A stretch of DNA of 64,000 bases from Euclidia mi (GCA_944739405.2 OX123185.2:5329840-5393839), one strand, 5' to 3'; positions 45,391 through 57,728 are shown, counted from the stretch's first letter. A program made the numbers and translations. Notes: generated from the sequence alone by a model not told the origin.

Positions 45391-46183
45391 AGCAGTCTTT
45401 ACATAAGCAACGTGATGGTGAGTCGATTAGAAACGATAGCCGTTCACGAGTTTATCCTGAAGTAGCGATACCATTAGGACGACGATTAGTGTGCGTTGCA
45501 CTGAGGTTCATACAATGAATAGTAGCAGTGTTTACATAAGCAACGTGAAGGCAGTCGATTAGAAACGATAGCCGTTCACGAGTTTATCCTGCAGAAGCGA
45601 TACCATTAGGACGACGATTAGTGTGCGTTGCACTGAGGTTCATACAATGAATAGCAGCAGTCTTTACATAAGCAACGTGAAGGCAGTCGATTAGAAACGA
45701 TAGCCGTTCACGAGTTTATCCTGCAGTAGCGATACCATTAGGACGACGATTAGTGTGCGTTGCACTGAGGTTCATACAATGAATAGTAGCAGTCTTTACA
45801 TAAGCAACGTGAAGGCAGTCGATTAGAAACGATAGCCGTTCACGAGTTTATCCTGCAGTAGCGATACCATTAGGACGACGATTAGTGTGCGTTGCACTGA
45901 GGTTCATACAATGAATAGTAGCAGTCTTTACATAAGCAACGTGAAGGCAGTCGATTAGAAACGATAGCCGTTCACGAGTTTATCCTGCAGTAGCGATACC
46001 ATTAGTACGACGATTAGTGTGCGTTGCATTGAAGTTCATACAATGAATAGTAGCAGTCTTTACATAAGCAACGTGAAGGCAGTCGATTAGAAACGATAGC
46101 CGTTCACGAGTTTATCCTGCAGTAGCGATACCATTAGGACGAAGATTAGTGTGCGTTGCACTGAGGTTCATACAATGAATTCT
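45391..46183. repeat. 132-bp tandem repeat, six units
   Basis: Units start with 'agcagtctttacataagcaa' at 45391, 45524, 45656, 45788, 45920 and 46052. The first period is 133 bp and the others are 132 bp. The units are nearly identical, with the first and fifth slightly diverged, and the array stops at 'caatgaat' before unique sequence. There is no intervening variable spacer and no frame through the array, so it is a minisatellite/satellite rather than a CRISPR or a coding repeat. Confidence 0.95.
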
Positions 46184-47119
46184 AAACGGGTCGAGCTAAG
46201 CACAATGCCGCTTTAGTGCTGCCGTGATAAAGGATCTGTAGCACTACCTTCATAATACATACATGCGTACATACACAAATGAGAGAGTATTCAGAAATAC
46301 TTCTATTACGGCAGGTTTCTCCGAAACTACTGTGACATAAAGCTATACGGTAGGTATTACACAACATTTTTTCATTTAACATTATTTCTGATATGTGTTC
46401 GTTTAGCTTCCTAACGTTAGGAACTATTCGTCCACTCTGAACGAATCTGTGTGATAACGCAGGAGATAGTTATAATATCAACCGTGTATATAAACAATGC
46501 CATATTCAAGTCCTTCTATTAGATGATTTATAAAATGTGAAGGAAAATTATATTGATTTAGTTACAATAAAATGATTGTAAATTAACAAGGTATCAATTA
46601 GATGTGACAAACTGGTTGCTCAGCTGCTCCTATAGAAAGTAATGAATTAACCGACTGTGTTTAAATTGGATTTCATAACGTTTCAAGCCAGCAAAACTTC
46701 AGCAATTATGTTCTTGAGAGGATGATGTATACAGATTTATATCACAGGAAACTGCGAACAAGCACTGGAATAAATGTAATTACTTACTGAAATAAAAAGT
46801 ATAATTCTCTTTTGGCGGCGAGCCCAGAGCGAAAATGATATGTCTTCTTTTAGGCTAAAATTCGCAACGTTTCAAATAATTTATGAAACCACTATTCATA
46901 ATTTATATAATCTCCTCGCCAAAACACGTTAGATTGGAACAATTGTTATTCACCAACAATAATATTGGCACGCAGTCAAAGTTTGGATATATGTTGCCAG
47001 AATACTAAAAATATGGTGATCCTAACTTTAAAAACTTGTTAAACTTTATTCTTGGTGAGAACAGAAATGGATGTTACAGTCTTTTTTTCTCTTCTCGTTA
47101 GTGTATGGCCAGCTCTGAT
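46184..47119. other. no gene recognised
   Basis: AT-rich sequence without identified features. Confidence 0.5.
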
Positions 47120-47330
47120 GTCAGTGTATAAAGATCACACAAAAGCCTCCGACATGGCCCAACTATTCTTGACATGAGACAGGAGTCGGGACCGGCGGCC
47201 TTACTTATCCTCCTAAGCACTAGCGTTATGGTGTAAATGCTACAACAAGCGGCTATCTATCCAATTGGTGACCTCAGCAAGCGTTGCTTTACTTAGCCGG
47301 TCTATTACGAACAGCAGGTCAATCCACACC
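47120..47330 (-). repeat. SINE with 5S rRNA-like head, copy 2
   Basis: On the minus strand 'ggctaagtaaagcaacgctt' is followed by 'gaggtcaccaattggataga', parallel to the A-box and C-box part of copy 1 (19905-20090). It then has 'gccggtcccgactcctg' and 'aagaatagttgggccatg' in the body. Confidence 0.6.
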
Positions 47331-47740
47331 ATGAGAGCTACAGTACCCCTGTGTCATCAATCTATTAGAATAAAGCGAACTGCTGTGGGAAGCGAAACCC
47401 CAGTAGGAGGAATATCTTGGCACTGGGTCTTACTAAATTAACATCTCAGTAATTCCACTGCATCATACTAATTACTTTACATCTCAGTTACTCAGAGGAA
47501 TCGAGACGCAATAAATCTTCTGGAAAGTACAGCTGCTAGTTCAGACTAAATCTCACTTAAGTGACTAAAGGTATCCCACCCGACTGGCCGATATTTTGAA
47601 ATATTTGATTATTCATGAATTATAGCTTTTTACGTGTCCATTACTTCTAAGGACCCAACCACAAATTTAGCACTTCATTATGCAGGTAGTATCTATTGAG
47701 CTAGATGCCGTAACTGCTCTCTCGTATGCATGACAGGATT
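47331..47740. other. no gene recognised
   Basis: No feature identified. Confidence 0.45.
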
Positions 47741-47845
47741 AATCGCACCCTGAAGTATCTATATACTTCAGGGTGCGATTCAGGTCAAAAAAGTGTGAGC
47801 ACGCTTGCACTCATATGAGTGCAAGCATGCTCAGGCTTTTTTGCC
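47741..47845. repeat. two adjacent palindromes
   Basis: The first has 18-bp arms ('aatcgcaccctgaagtat', 47741-47758, with 47763-47780) and a 4-nt loop. The second is centred at 47814/47815, with 18-bp arms containing one mismatch (47797-47814, 47815-47832), extending imperfectly outwards to 'caggtcaaaaaag' and 'cttttttgcctg'. Confidence 0.9.
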
Positions 47846-47974
47846 TGCGTTTTGCATTGTAGTTCGGAAATTGTGAAATAAATCCAAACATAGAATTCTG
47901 AGACTCACACTATAAAGATTTCCCCGATATCATGGTTATATTTTAGTAGTCTTATAAATGACTAGAAGACGCTC

Positions 47975-48150
47975 GCGGCTGCGCTGGCAAATTTTCATAC
48001 CGTGGGAATTTCCGAAAATCCCTTCTTAGTGCACCCCTATGGTCCCCAAGGACTATTCATGCCAAATATCAGCTTCCTGCGCCTGATAGTTTTGGCTGTA
48101 GCTTGTCTGTCAGTCAGGCAGTAACGCAACGATTTTATATATATCTACAG
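47975..48150 (+). repeat. dispersed repeat family E, copy 2
   Basis: It shares 'cttagtgcacccctatggtc', 'ggtccccaaggac' and 'gatagttttggctgtagctt' with 30634-30780. Confidence 0.65.
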
Positions 48151-48499
48151 ATATTTAACGAATTAACATTTAAGCGGCAGACCTGTTTAATTTCTTACAG
48201 AAAATGAAATCTATAAATTTACTTTCTTTTATCAAGTGCACGTTAATACATGTAGTACACAAAATCCAGGTAATGTTAATACTTTGAGTTTTAATTATAG
48301 GTAGGAGTTGTAGTTTTACTATATTGCCATAAGAATATTATGCTTCCTTTTTCCTTCGATAACATACATTTTTTTGCTGTTCTGCTCAGAAAAAATAGCT
48401 AGAATAACAGTCTACACAACAACAAAAATTAATAAAAAGTTTCACTATCAAGTTATCATGTTTCTGTTTGGCAGCTTATCCTCCAGATGAACTATAAAA

Positions 48500-48735
48500 C
48501 TTCATCATCATCAGCCTTTAACAGTCCACTGCTGGACAAGGCCTCTCGTTTGTAAGGAGGAATTATCCTACTATACCACGCTGGCCAAACGGGTTGGTAT
48601 AGGGTTTGTATCAAGTTTTCCTTCTCTTACAGTGGTGTTCTCTGCATAATATGCTCCCTCTATCGGCTCTTACGACCCATAGGATGATATGCGGTGGTGA
48701 CATTCCGTATTCTTAATCCGTCACCACACGGACGA
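48500..48735 (-). repeat. RTE-tailed repeat family D, copy 2
   Basis: Nearly identical to 43027-43262 over its whole length, from 'catcatcatcagcctttaac' to 'cgtcaccacacgg'. Confidence 0.75.
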
Positions 48736-51157
48736 CTATAAAACTTACTGGACTCGTAACAGCTGGTCAAAAGTTACTCATACGTACAAATAATCTGTTT
48801 TTTACATTCTTTATTTAAATCTTTATTTCCCTTTTCCATGTTAAATGTTTTGTGATGTTGCCAGTACTTCATAAATCATTCGGAACAAAAGAAATCGGAG
48901 GGCAGCGCAAAACAAAATGCAAAAGGAAAAATTTATCTTTTCGTACTTTTTTCTTTTAGAATTGCTGCTGTTACTTCTTCACCGGGAAGTCAATGTCTAT
49001 TTTATTTTACTTTTTTATTAGTTGGACTTTGGCGTTTTGAATAAATAATATCTTTTGATTATGAGTTTCGTTTTGTTTTGTTGTACGCGGTAAATTAATT
49101 TATTAAGGTTTTATGAGGCCAAAAAGTGTAATTTAATGTGTTTAGTTGCTAGTTTTTAAGTTGGGTGCAATGTATGTATAATACATTGTGTATATTATTT
49201 TGCCGATAGGACCCGACTAAAAATTCTAATCTGTAGCCTGGTTTAAGCCTTGGTTGTTAGAAGATCAGCTTTTGCGACATTCATACAGGTTTACAATATT
49301 GTCATCTATATAAAAATGAAAGCGGGTTGCAAACGGCTTCAGTTTCGGACATCAATGAGAGTATTGCGCATCAAGCTGGCCATAATATAGTAAAATTGCT
49401 AACATTTTTTTACACAAAGAACTAAGTGTCCTATCGTGACACAGATTAGGTTAAAACCTATTTTTAATTCTATTCGATTGGGGCCACGTTTTAAAATGAG
49501 ACAGGTCAGTTTAAATTAGCCTGTGTTACGTATAATAAGAGTTTATCACAAAGTTTATATGTAGCTACAATCATTGTCTTTCATCGAACATCAAAATTCA
49601 CATGTACATATAGCAGGAAGGAAAGGAAAATATTAAACCATTATCGCTATGGAGCAATTATCGCCGTATATTTAACGTATTGCCATAGTTCTCCGGATAT
49701 TGCGAAGACTTTATCTTCATACATTGCGCTCATACAGTTGGCCATTTCACGTGCCACGGGAAATGTCCTTACCAAGGAAACAAGACGATAATTAGACTTT
49801 TTTCTGTTTACCACCCCCTCGAGCCGTAAATTTATTTGCCTCGTTGAATATACTGACCCAAATGTTTCGGAAAAGGAGAAATAATTGTAAACGTCTCTCG
49901 ACTGTTTATCACTTGGGTACGTTTTTTTCTAATAAAACTAAAGCAGTCGAAGTTTATAGTAACATTGGTTTGGTTTTAGAGGATCCATCGTTATAATGTT
50001 ATAAAGGCTTTTTGATATAGTTTCTTTGTTTTTTAAATAAGTCAAAAGGAGTTTGTTTATTTGTTTATTTTCTTTGGCAGCATATTTTTTAATCGATTTT
50101 AAACTTTCGCGATTTGTATACATCATACAATTTTATTAAAACGGGTCTAAATCAAAAAGCACAAAAAATGCAACCGGGAGGACGATCAGTGTGTAGACGT
50201 CATAAGTGTTGTGTGTTGACGTACCATCAGTTCGGATAAAAATAAAAACAAGTGAGGATAGCTGCCGAAACCCGCGCTTCACAAGGGCGACGCTGAGATG
50301 ACATCAGTCCTGCCGCGACCATGGCTCTTGTAAGACGGCCGAAACGTCGGTAAAATAGAGGTGTTTATACCTTAAATTGATTAAATATCGCGTATAAGAC
50401 CCATTTTAATAAAATTGTATGAAACATATTTTTTATAAGAGTGACAAAAAGTCTATAAGCAATAGTTGTCAAGAGTTTCTGATACTTCATGGGTGTATTT
50501 ATAGGATCACTAATATGGTCCTTTTTTGAGCTAAAGGGGAATATTGTTCTGCTTAACATAATTTACTGTACTTTATATTTAAATGTGTTCGCTGTACTAT
50601 AAGACATAAAGTAATTTCGATGAAATTGTGCCTGAAGTACTCGTTGACTCGCGTCGTTACTTAGGTACTTCATTTTGATGAATCATAATTAATAAAATCT
50701 TCAATCATCTTAAAAAAAACAGATAGACAGAAATTTTAAGCAATACAAATGTAATATACAGTAGAGCGGCAACATCTAAGTACAAAGCCCATAGTATCAA
50801 ATTAACATTGTCAACCAATGACGTATTATAATATAGACGCGTGATACTCCCACAAAGCGGCTCTGAAAAACGGCTCCAAATACCAAATAATATCTTGTAT
50901 GAATAAAAAAAGTAAATAAATACTACTATACTACTATACTACACCTGTTGTTAGAGAGAGATAATTTTAGTTGTTTTTTTAAATCTTACACACTAATTAT
51001 TGTTACGGAGCGTTTTATCACAACACAGGTTCGCGCGTAACTAAACGGAATGGCGGCAATTGCCTCCATTTCAGTTTGCCATTTCAGTGTGCGGGCAATG
51101 CATCTATAGATTTTATATATCTTTGTTGTCAACCCTAAGCACTAGCTGCATATTTAT
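48736..51157. other. no gene recognised
   Basis: 2.4 kb of AT-rich sequence. At 49303 'tcatctatataaaaatgaaa' resembles the start of a common lepidopteran repeat. At 50310-50350 'accatggctcttgtaagacg' precedes 'gccgaaacgtcggt'. No gene is recognisable. Confidence 0.5.
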
Positions 51158-51510
51158 CAAATTCAAATTCAAATAATTTATTTGTCAAAATATGGTTGTA
51201 CAATGGTGGTAAATTATAGATAAGTCCAGCACATTAGCCATCTCAGTTCATGACGTACAAATATATGAACATACAAAAATATTAAGTTCCAAATTAAGTT
51301 ACTGCACTGAAGGTACAAAAAACACAAAAAATATGGAAAAGACTTGCAAAGAAAAATAGATCAACATTTATAACTTAAATATTCCTTAACAGAGTAGAAC
51401 CCTCTTTCGATAAGCCATTTAGACAATTGCCCTTTAAATCTGTTGAGAGGCAAGTTACGAGTTGTATAAGGCAGGTGGTTGTAAATGCGTACAGCCATTG
51501 CGTAACTATT
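51158..51510 (-). pseudogene. LINE C terminus and 3' tail
   Basis: The minus-strand frame ends with AVRIYNHLPYTTRNLPLNRF, then KGQLSKWLIERGFYSVKEYL and a stop at 51361. The 'YN.LP......F+..L..WL....FYS..E+L' pattern is the standard C-terminal end of Jockey/CR1-type LINE proteins. It is followed by a 3' UTR ending in 'tcaaattcaaattcaaataa' (complement TTTGAATTTGA), a typical LINE tail. Nothing upstream of the last 50 codons survives. Confidence 0.7.
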
Positions 51511-52704
51511 ATCATATCGTACACAATAATAATAATATAAAAATAGTAATAAATGTTGCAATATTTCATGCATTTCTAAAACTTTACCCACATCCAGTGC
51601 ATCGTTCATTATAATAAAAGGGGGAGAAGAAATATTGCCGCCTTCAAATATTCTGGGCCATTGCACGGAGCCAAATAATGAAGTACCTACTGCGAATGAA
51701 ATAAACAATATATTTTGTGTTGTGTGCCTAACTTCCTCAGTTATTATAAAATAAAGAAATATGTACTGATATATGGAAATTATGTTTTACAAAAATAAAG
51801 CGTTTAAATTAAACGACTATCATAAATTTCGTAGTTATTAAGAATTATAAGAAAGAAATTATTGTAAAACCGAAATAAGCCCGATGAAATCCGTAAAGAA
51901 TACCGAGTTTTAATTCTAAACATTACCAAGTTATATTTTGTTAAATTGCTAAATAAAATTGTTTTAGTGAGAATAGTAGAATACCATAGAGAAATCATAA
52001 AAAACTAGATCCACGCGATATGCACTATTTAAAGGAGTTGTTAACTTATGAATATGTGCAGCTCTTTATGAAACCGTTTGACAGTTATTACATTAATTGT
52101 CATAGTGGACAGACAACGATGGTACGGGCACGGTGAACTGGCATGGAAATACATTCGTGGAAATGACACGATATAGTAGGGTAAATAAAAGTGTCAGCTT
52201 TGATTGGAGCAGCCGAAATTAATCTCGAATGTAGACTGAACGAGCTGAAGTCATAACGTCGACGTATTTTTGAGGATTGCGTAGGAAAAGAATGAAACTA
52301 TATGGTTTCATTATTTTAATATAAGTTTATTTTATAAAGAGTTTGACGCTTAAAGAGATTTATCAACATAATCTTAGCGTTGTCCCGGTTCTGATCCAAG
52401 AGCCGCGCCTTGGAGCCCGAGGTCCACGAATACTACAGACCTTCGAATGAACGACGACTAAGATAAAAAGTTAACTGAAAAAGCTTTTTATAGGTAGCGT
52501 AGACGTAAATGTGATAGTGTTTTAATTGTATGGTGTATCTTTGTAATGGCTTTTACCAATTTATTTAATTTTCTTCCTTCAAAGTGTGTGTTATTTAGCA
52601 AAAGTTATTTATTGTTATTAAGGTCACCTTTTATCAAATTCAAATATCTTTGTGGTTTTGGGTGTTTGCAATCTATTCACAATAATGTCACGGCTAATTA
52701 TCCG
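51511..52704. other. no gene; small SINE B tail piece near 52370-52420
   Basis: AT-rich. 'cttagcgttgtcccggttct' at about 52374 resembles the SINE B 3' end on the minus strand. Otherwise nothing is identified. Confidence 0.4.
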
Positions 52705-53275
52705 CCCCCCGTGGAAACTCAACCTTGTCGTGGTGGTAGGGCTCAGTAACCGTGGCTTGGACACCCGCGGTGAAGCTAAGAGAGATTCCGGGAGTGGACG
52801 TTCTGCGTGGGCTTGGAGGGGCCTGCGCAAGATGCGTCCAAAGGTGCGGGTGCGGGCGACAGTTCTGTCTGTCCCTCGCAGTCGGGCGCGGTCGCGGGAG
52901 GAGAGCCGTGTCGGTGTTGCGTTGCCGCGCGCCCTATCTCCCGCGACCAAATGGGGGCGCACCATTGTTGCGTCGCGGTGGGGCCGCAGAGGAATAGGAG
53001 ATGTGGTATTGCCAGGTTGCCGTCCGCCATATCCGCTGCGAACGCTGGGTGTTTTGGCGGCAGAGCCCAACACCTTCATCCGTCGCCAAGGGAGTTTTGT
53101 TCGGGGCCCGCCTGACCATCTGGCGGGCCAAAACCCGTCGGGGGGTAGCGACGAATGCTTCAGCGATACCCGACCCTCCGACACACGGGTACATGAGGAA
53201 CACGGGTTGGTTTTTAGTCAGTAAGAGTCTCACAGTCCCCTTCGCCCTTCCCCCAGGGCGGAAGGACTCAGTTAT
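52705..53275 (+). repeat. GC-rich dispersed repeat, copy 2
   Basis: Homologous to 270-665 but longer. After the shared block it continues through 'ctgaccatctggcgggccaa' and ends in 'gtttttagtcagtaagagtc', a 3'-end motif I associate with lepidopteran non-LTR elements. Overlapping frames up to 190 codons on both strands reflect the GC-rich composition and show no domain. Confidence 0.6.
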
Positions 53276-53437
53276 CCTCTATTAATTTAAGAGTAACATT
53301 CGATAAATTTAAAAGTAGGTATTTCTGCGGGTGATCATTATTCTGAAATACATCAATGTTGCGATAGAGTCTCTATAAAGGGCACCACATAAGGCTACTA
53401 GGGAAACCTGCGTTCTGTGTAGCGCAACCCGCAATTG

Positions 53438-53497
53438 ACGACTAACTTAGTCTAAAAATTTTCGACCGTTACTTTTTTAGACTATTTTAGTCGTCAG
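53438..53497. repeat. imperfect hairpin
   Basis: 'gacgactaacttagtctaaa' and 'tttagactattttagtcgtc' are inverted with a few mismatches and enclose about 18 nt. Possibly a small foldback element. Confidence 0.6.
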
Positions 53498-53845
53498 TTT
53501 CATAAACTCCTGCCATGCAGAATGACTGCAATTAACTTTTAATTTAAGTACATTCAAGAAATGTTTTAAGTATTTTGGATGTATATTTTCTCTATTTTAT
53601 TTCTATAACCTCTTGGTCAATTAAATGCCTGAGTGGATTAGCTGTAAAATGGTAAAAAATACAGCTTATCGTACAAATTAATATTGATATAATAAGTATC
53701 AAATGAGATTATGGCACTTGCAACAGTACCGAAACATTGGATACTCAACGTGCCGAGTATTGTAGGTTCGATGTCCTGTAATACACGTTCACTAAACACG
53801 TTCTTTTATTCATAACTTGTTCCTAGTAAATATAAGTATATAAAA
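53498..53845. other. no gene recognised
   Basis: It contains another 'gtaccgaaacattggatact' motif near 53725, related to the ccgaaacgtcgg motif elsewhere. Confidence 0.4.
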
Positions 53846-53975
53846 GCAGCGACAGCCTAGTGGAGAGACTGCCAACCTGCACTTGGCCAGCGTGGTGGAC
53901 TATGGCCTTACCCTTCTCATAATGGGAAGAGGCTCAGCCCAGCAGTGGGACAGTATAAAGGGCTGATGATAATGT
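53846..53975 (+). repeat. SINE family C, internally deleted
   Basis: The tRNA-like head 'cagcgacagcctagtggaga' is joined directly to the body 'ggccagcgtggtggactatg' and the tail 'cagtataaagggctgatgat'. Confidence 0.7.
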
Positions 53976-54704
53976 TCCGAGTATGAGTGCCCTTTGTGTC
54001 CGATGGTTGAATATATGTAAAGCCGCCGCGACACAGGATTCATCACTAGTGCGTGTGTTGTCCTTTAATAAGAAAAGGTACCTACCCTTAGTAGTTGCAT
54101 AATCTTCCACAAATAATGCACCAACTATCACCGATCCCTTCACTTCTGTGTAAACTTACCCGCTGTGTAAATATTTTGATATAGGGCGTATTACATTCAA
54201 CTATTATAATGTTAGTGAGGCAATATTTTGAATATACTGCTGCGAAATGTGTTAGAAAATCAATGGCCATGTGAAATGTCCAAAAAGAAAAGAGTTAGTG
54301 ACTTCGTGTAGTTATATGCGGTTTGAACCACAGGCAAAAAGTAGAAATCGTAGGCGACATGAAAGTGAATTGTAATCTCCATTCAAGTATACATACATGG
54401 TGATATGTTTATTGTAAGAGTTTATTGTTAAGATAACAAAGCAACCCTGTGGCATACATAATAAAGTCTATTTCAGAGTGAAACTTCAATCTGTGTAGTA
54501 TAAAAAGATCCATGATGTATTCGTTATCTTCCCTGCATTCACAGCGAGCTTTTAGTGTAATCTGTGCAGCGATCCGATCCGCGCGATTCATATGTATTAT
54601 TGTACTACAAATAAAAATACTCATTCCGCACTCACACTTGAAACGCACATACAAGAACGGAACTTGTTTAAGGAGAATATACATATTATGTTGCAATGTA
54701 TAGT

Positions 54705-55076
54705 GCAGCGATAGCCGAGTGGATATACCAACAGACTGCCATGCAGAGGGTATCGGGTTCGAATCCACAGCGCGCACCAATGACTTTTCGGAGTTATGTG
54801 CGTATTGAATTGTTAATTATCGCTGGTCCCGTGCCTCGGAGAGCACGTTAAGCCGTCGGTCCCGGTTGTCATGAAGATCTTTGACAGTCGTTACAGGGCG
54901 TCAGTACCTTCTAAATAAACTGACACTAGTCTTAACCATGGAATATCGCTATCCCTTCGGGTTGCGGAGGTCAGACAGGCAGTCGCTCCGTGGAAAAGCT
55001 AATATTCAGCCAAATCCGATTAGACAAGAAAGCGGACCCCAGATTGAAACTGGGATAACGCTAAGAGAAAGAAGAA
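54705..55076 (+). repeat. SINE family B, near full length
   Basis: The head 'gcagcgatagccgagtggat' (A box) and 'cgggttcgaatccacagcgc' (B box) resemble tRNA-Ser. The body contains 'cgtgcctcggagagcacgtt', 'ccatggaatatcgctatccc' and the end 'gggataacgctaagagaaag'. It lies just upstream of the Penelope element. Confidence 0.85.
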
Positions 55077-55130
55077 GTTGCAATGTTTGTATTCTAGTTC
55101 AGGCTTTGCTTGTATTAGGATAGTGTGAGA

Positions 55131-55733
55131 ATTGAAATTAAACTACAGTTTACGGATTTTATCGCGATGTATTGGTTTCACTGAGTTATTACATTTGAAA
55201 CTAATGATCTAGAAACTACATTTTTTATTTATTACTAGCCGACGTTTCGAATTCTTTACAGGATTCATGTTCACGGCAGACTGAGGTGATATTTGTCTTT
55301 GTCTTGAATTTCAAAGTTATCTCAAAGTACCCGAACATTTTTCAACTATTGGTGTTACTATCTACGCAGAATGTGCTCACTGTGTCTTGATGTCTTCTGG
55401 TGACTTTGTCCTTCTTGGGTTTCATTAGCCTGATAACAGGGTCCCAAGCTGGAGGAACATTCCAACCATCTTCCCTATTGAAATTAGGATGTTTTTTAAT
55501 TTCAATAGCTTCACGTATCATTCTTGGAATAAAGCGATGTTCTTTTGCGAGTATCTGTGGTTTATCAAATCGCAGGTAATGGTTGGTTCCTTGTTCTACA
55601 TGTTCACACACAGCAGACTTCGTCGAGCGTTTGTGTTTAATGTCAGCTATATGTTCCTTTAGTCGAATGCCTATGCTTCTCTTGGTTTGTCCAATGTATG
55701 AGAGCCCACACTCACAGTCTATCTTGTAAACCC
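55131..55733 (-). repeat. inverted copy of the Penelope 3' end (left arm)
   Basis: It carries on the minus strand a 5'-truncated endonuclease frame (55342-55611) that is identical to the right arm except for one residue. The junction to the RT coding region is at 55733/55734. Confidence 0.95.
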
Positions 55734-57728
55734 TCTGTGCTCAAGCGCGCAAAATACATAACATCTTTAAATTTCTTGAAGAGATGCCGGGATCACGATC
55801 TCATCCCTACATGCTGCAAGATATCAGCCAAGAAGGACATACGTGGGAGCGCTAAGATCTTAAAACAGGCAAGCCAAAAGTTACTCATACAAAAGATCCA
55901 CGAACACCGAGCTGACTTACGCAGAATAAATAGAAATGTTGAGAATTTGTCTAACGAAATAAACAGATTGATAACTTCATTTGATTTTGAACAATGCATC
56001 AATGCAATAAATAACAGAGAAACATCAAAATATTACGCGTGTAAACGTAACAAAATAGAAAAATTTGAAAAATTACAACAAAAATCAAATGACCAGTACA
56101 AAATGAAACAGAACGTTTTTGCACGGACCAATCACACGCTACCGTCCGCCGACCATAGACAAACAGTTGTCAATCTGTCAAAACACACGTTAGATCAAAA
56201 CACCGAAAATGTATTATGTAGAGGTTTAAATTATGCGATAACTCCATCCAGAATACCGTATGAGACCATTATTTGCAACGTTGAGGATTGTCTAGTCAAG
56301 AACAATGTGAGTAAGGAAGATTTCGAGGCCATACGTCAGGACGTTTCTGCTGTATTGCGCCAGTCGAAAGTGCCGAGAAGGAATCTACCAAAACCCGAGT
56401 ATTTTGCACTGAAGAACCTACGAGCTAGACCTGAACTAACAGTACTCCGAGCAGATAAAGGAAATGCAACGGTAGTGATGGACACGTCCGATTATAAACA
56501 AAAAATGGAAAATCTTTTGTCGGATGAAAGTACATATAAATTGGTTAAGACGGACCCTACCAACAAAATACTCAAGCAAACGAGTGACATTGTGAAAAAA
56601 TACTCCGAACAACTGAATCTGGACGTGAAATACTTAATACCATCGTGTGCAAAACCTCCTCAATTGTATGGTCTACCAAAAATACACAAGGAAAATGCTC
56701 CACTGCGCCCTATAGTCAGTCAAATAGGGGCACCAACCTACAGATTGGCTCAACACATTGCGAAGATTCTCTCGCCACTCAGAGGCAAGACGAGAGCGCA
56801 TGTAAAGGATTCCTACCATTTTGTCAGTGAAATAAAACACCTACATCTCTCTGACAAGGATACTATGGTTAGTTTTGATGTACAGTCATTATTCACATGC
56901 TTACCGGCACATGACTGTATTGAAATAACTAGAAGGAAGCTAATAGAGAACAACATGCCTGAGGAATATGCAGAAATATTGAAACACTGCTTAACAACTG
57001 GCTATCTGTTATGGGATGAGAAATACTACATACAAGTAGACGGTGTAGCAATGGGCTCTCCAGTATCGCCTGTTGTTGCTGACATCTTCATGGAGGACTT
57101 CGAGGCGCGAGCCCTGCAGACTGCCACCATCACACCGAGGTTCTACAAGCGGTATGTAGATGACACTTTTACAATTTTACCAACAGATAGTGTTAATGTA
57201 TTCCTAGACCATCTTAATTCTTTTCATAACCACATAAAATTTACAATGGAATTAGAGGCAAACAATTCTTTAGCTTTCTTAGATGTACTTGTTATCAGGA
57301 ACAAAAACAACTCTTTGAGCCACACTGTGTATAGGAAAAAGACACATACAAATAGGTACTTAAACGGTGAATCTCACCACCATCCTAAACAGTTAGCTAC
57401 CGTAGGAATGTCTTTGTTTCAGAGAGCCCGGGGGATCTGTGACAAGAAACACCTGGACGCCGAGCTTCAACATGTCAAGCAAGTTCTGAAAGACAACAAG
57501 CTCCGACCGCCGCGCCAACGTCACAGATCCCCGAAGAACAAGCCAGCCACAGTGACAACCTGCTGTCCTCCCATACATCAAGGGTGTGACCGACAAGATT
57601 GGTTATATCTTGAAGCGAGCTTCGATCAAAACTTTCTACAAGCCGCCAACGAAGATAAGCCAATTATTACCATCTGTCAAGAGTCAGTTATCCTTACAAG
57701 AGGCTGGGGTTTACAAGATAGACTGTGA
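55698..57728 (+). CDS. Penelope reverse transcriptase (frame lost before endonuclease)
   Basis: The first 12 codons come from the inverted arm; native sequence begins at 55734 (SVLKRAKYITSLNFLKRC), so the true N terminus may be missing. The RT core has LYGLPKIHKENAPLRPIVS (about residue 321), motif A MVSFDVQSLFTCLP (about 390), motif B GVAMGSPVSPVVADIF (about 450) and the catalytic box YVDDTF (about 484), all intact. Near 57561 a one-base shift takes the frame away from the linker (expected LPYIKGVTDKIGYIL, present in the next frame), so residues after about 622 are out of frame. The enzyme copies element RNA at nicked chromosome ends. Apart from the shift, no stop interrupts the RT. Confidence 0.9.
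   Translation: MRAHTHSLSCKPSVLKRAKYITSLNFLKRCRDHDLIPTCCKISAKKDIRGSAKILKQASQKLLIQKIHEHRADLRRINRNVENLSNEINRLITSFDFEQCINAINNRETSKYYACKRNKIEKFEKLQQKSNDQYKMKQNVFARTNHTLPSADHRQTVVNLSKHTLDQNTENVLCRGLNYAITPSRIPYETIICNVEDCLVKNNVSKEDFEAIRQDVSAVLRQSKVPRRNLPKPEYFALKNLRARPELTVLRADKGNATVVMDTSDYKQKMENLLSDESTYKLVKTDPTNKILKQTSDIVKKYSEQLNLDVKYLIPSCAKPPQLYGLPKIHKENAPLRPIVSQIGAPTYRLAQHIAKILSPLRGKTRAHVKDSYHFVSEIKHLHLSDKDTMVSFDVQSLFTCLPAHDCIEITRRKLIENNMPEEYAEILKHCLTTGYLLWDEKYYIQVDGVAMGSPVSPVVADIFMEDFEARALQTATITPRFYKRYVDDTFTILPTDSVNVFLDHLNSFHNHIKFTMELEANNSLAFLDVLVIRNKNNSLSHTVYRKKTHTNRYLNGESHHHPKQLATVGMSLFQRARGICDKKHLDAELQHVKQVLKDNKLRPPRQRHRSPKNKPATVTTCCPPIHQGCDRQDWLYLEASFDQNFLQAANEDKPIITICQESVILTRGWGLQDRL

Noticed and set aside
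45391..46183. CRISPR array
   Set aside because: The units are contiguous 132-bp tandem copies without variable spacers, and the DNA is eukaryotic.
52624..53233. Long GC-rich frames (186-190 codons) on both strands
   Set aside because: Several overlapping frames on both strands coincide with a GC-rich repeat that is also present at 270-665 with different frames. No conserved domain is visible.
54705..54780. tRNA-like sequence that could be called a tRNA gene
   Set aside because: It is the head of a SINE with a long non-tRNA body, repeated at 40264-40607. The tRNA cloverleaf is not maintained. The same applies to the heads at 6314, 23998, 30885, 39053, 61708 and 63188.
55342..55611. Separate minus-strand endonuclease gene
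   Set aside because: It is the inverted copy of the Penelope 3' end (left arm), 5'-truncated and without its own promoter or start.
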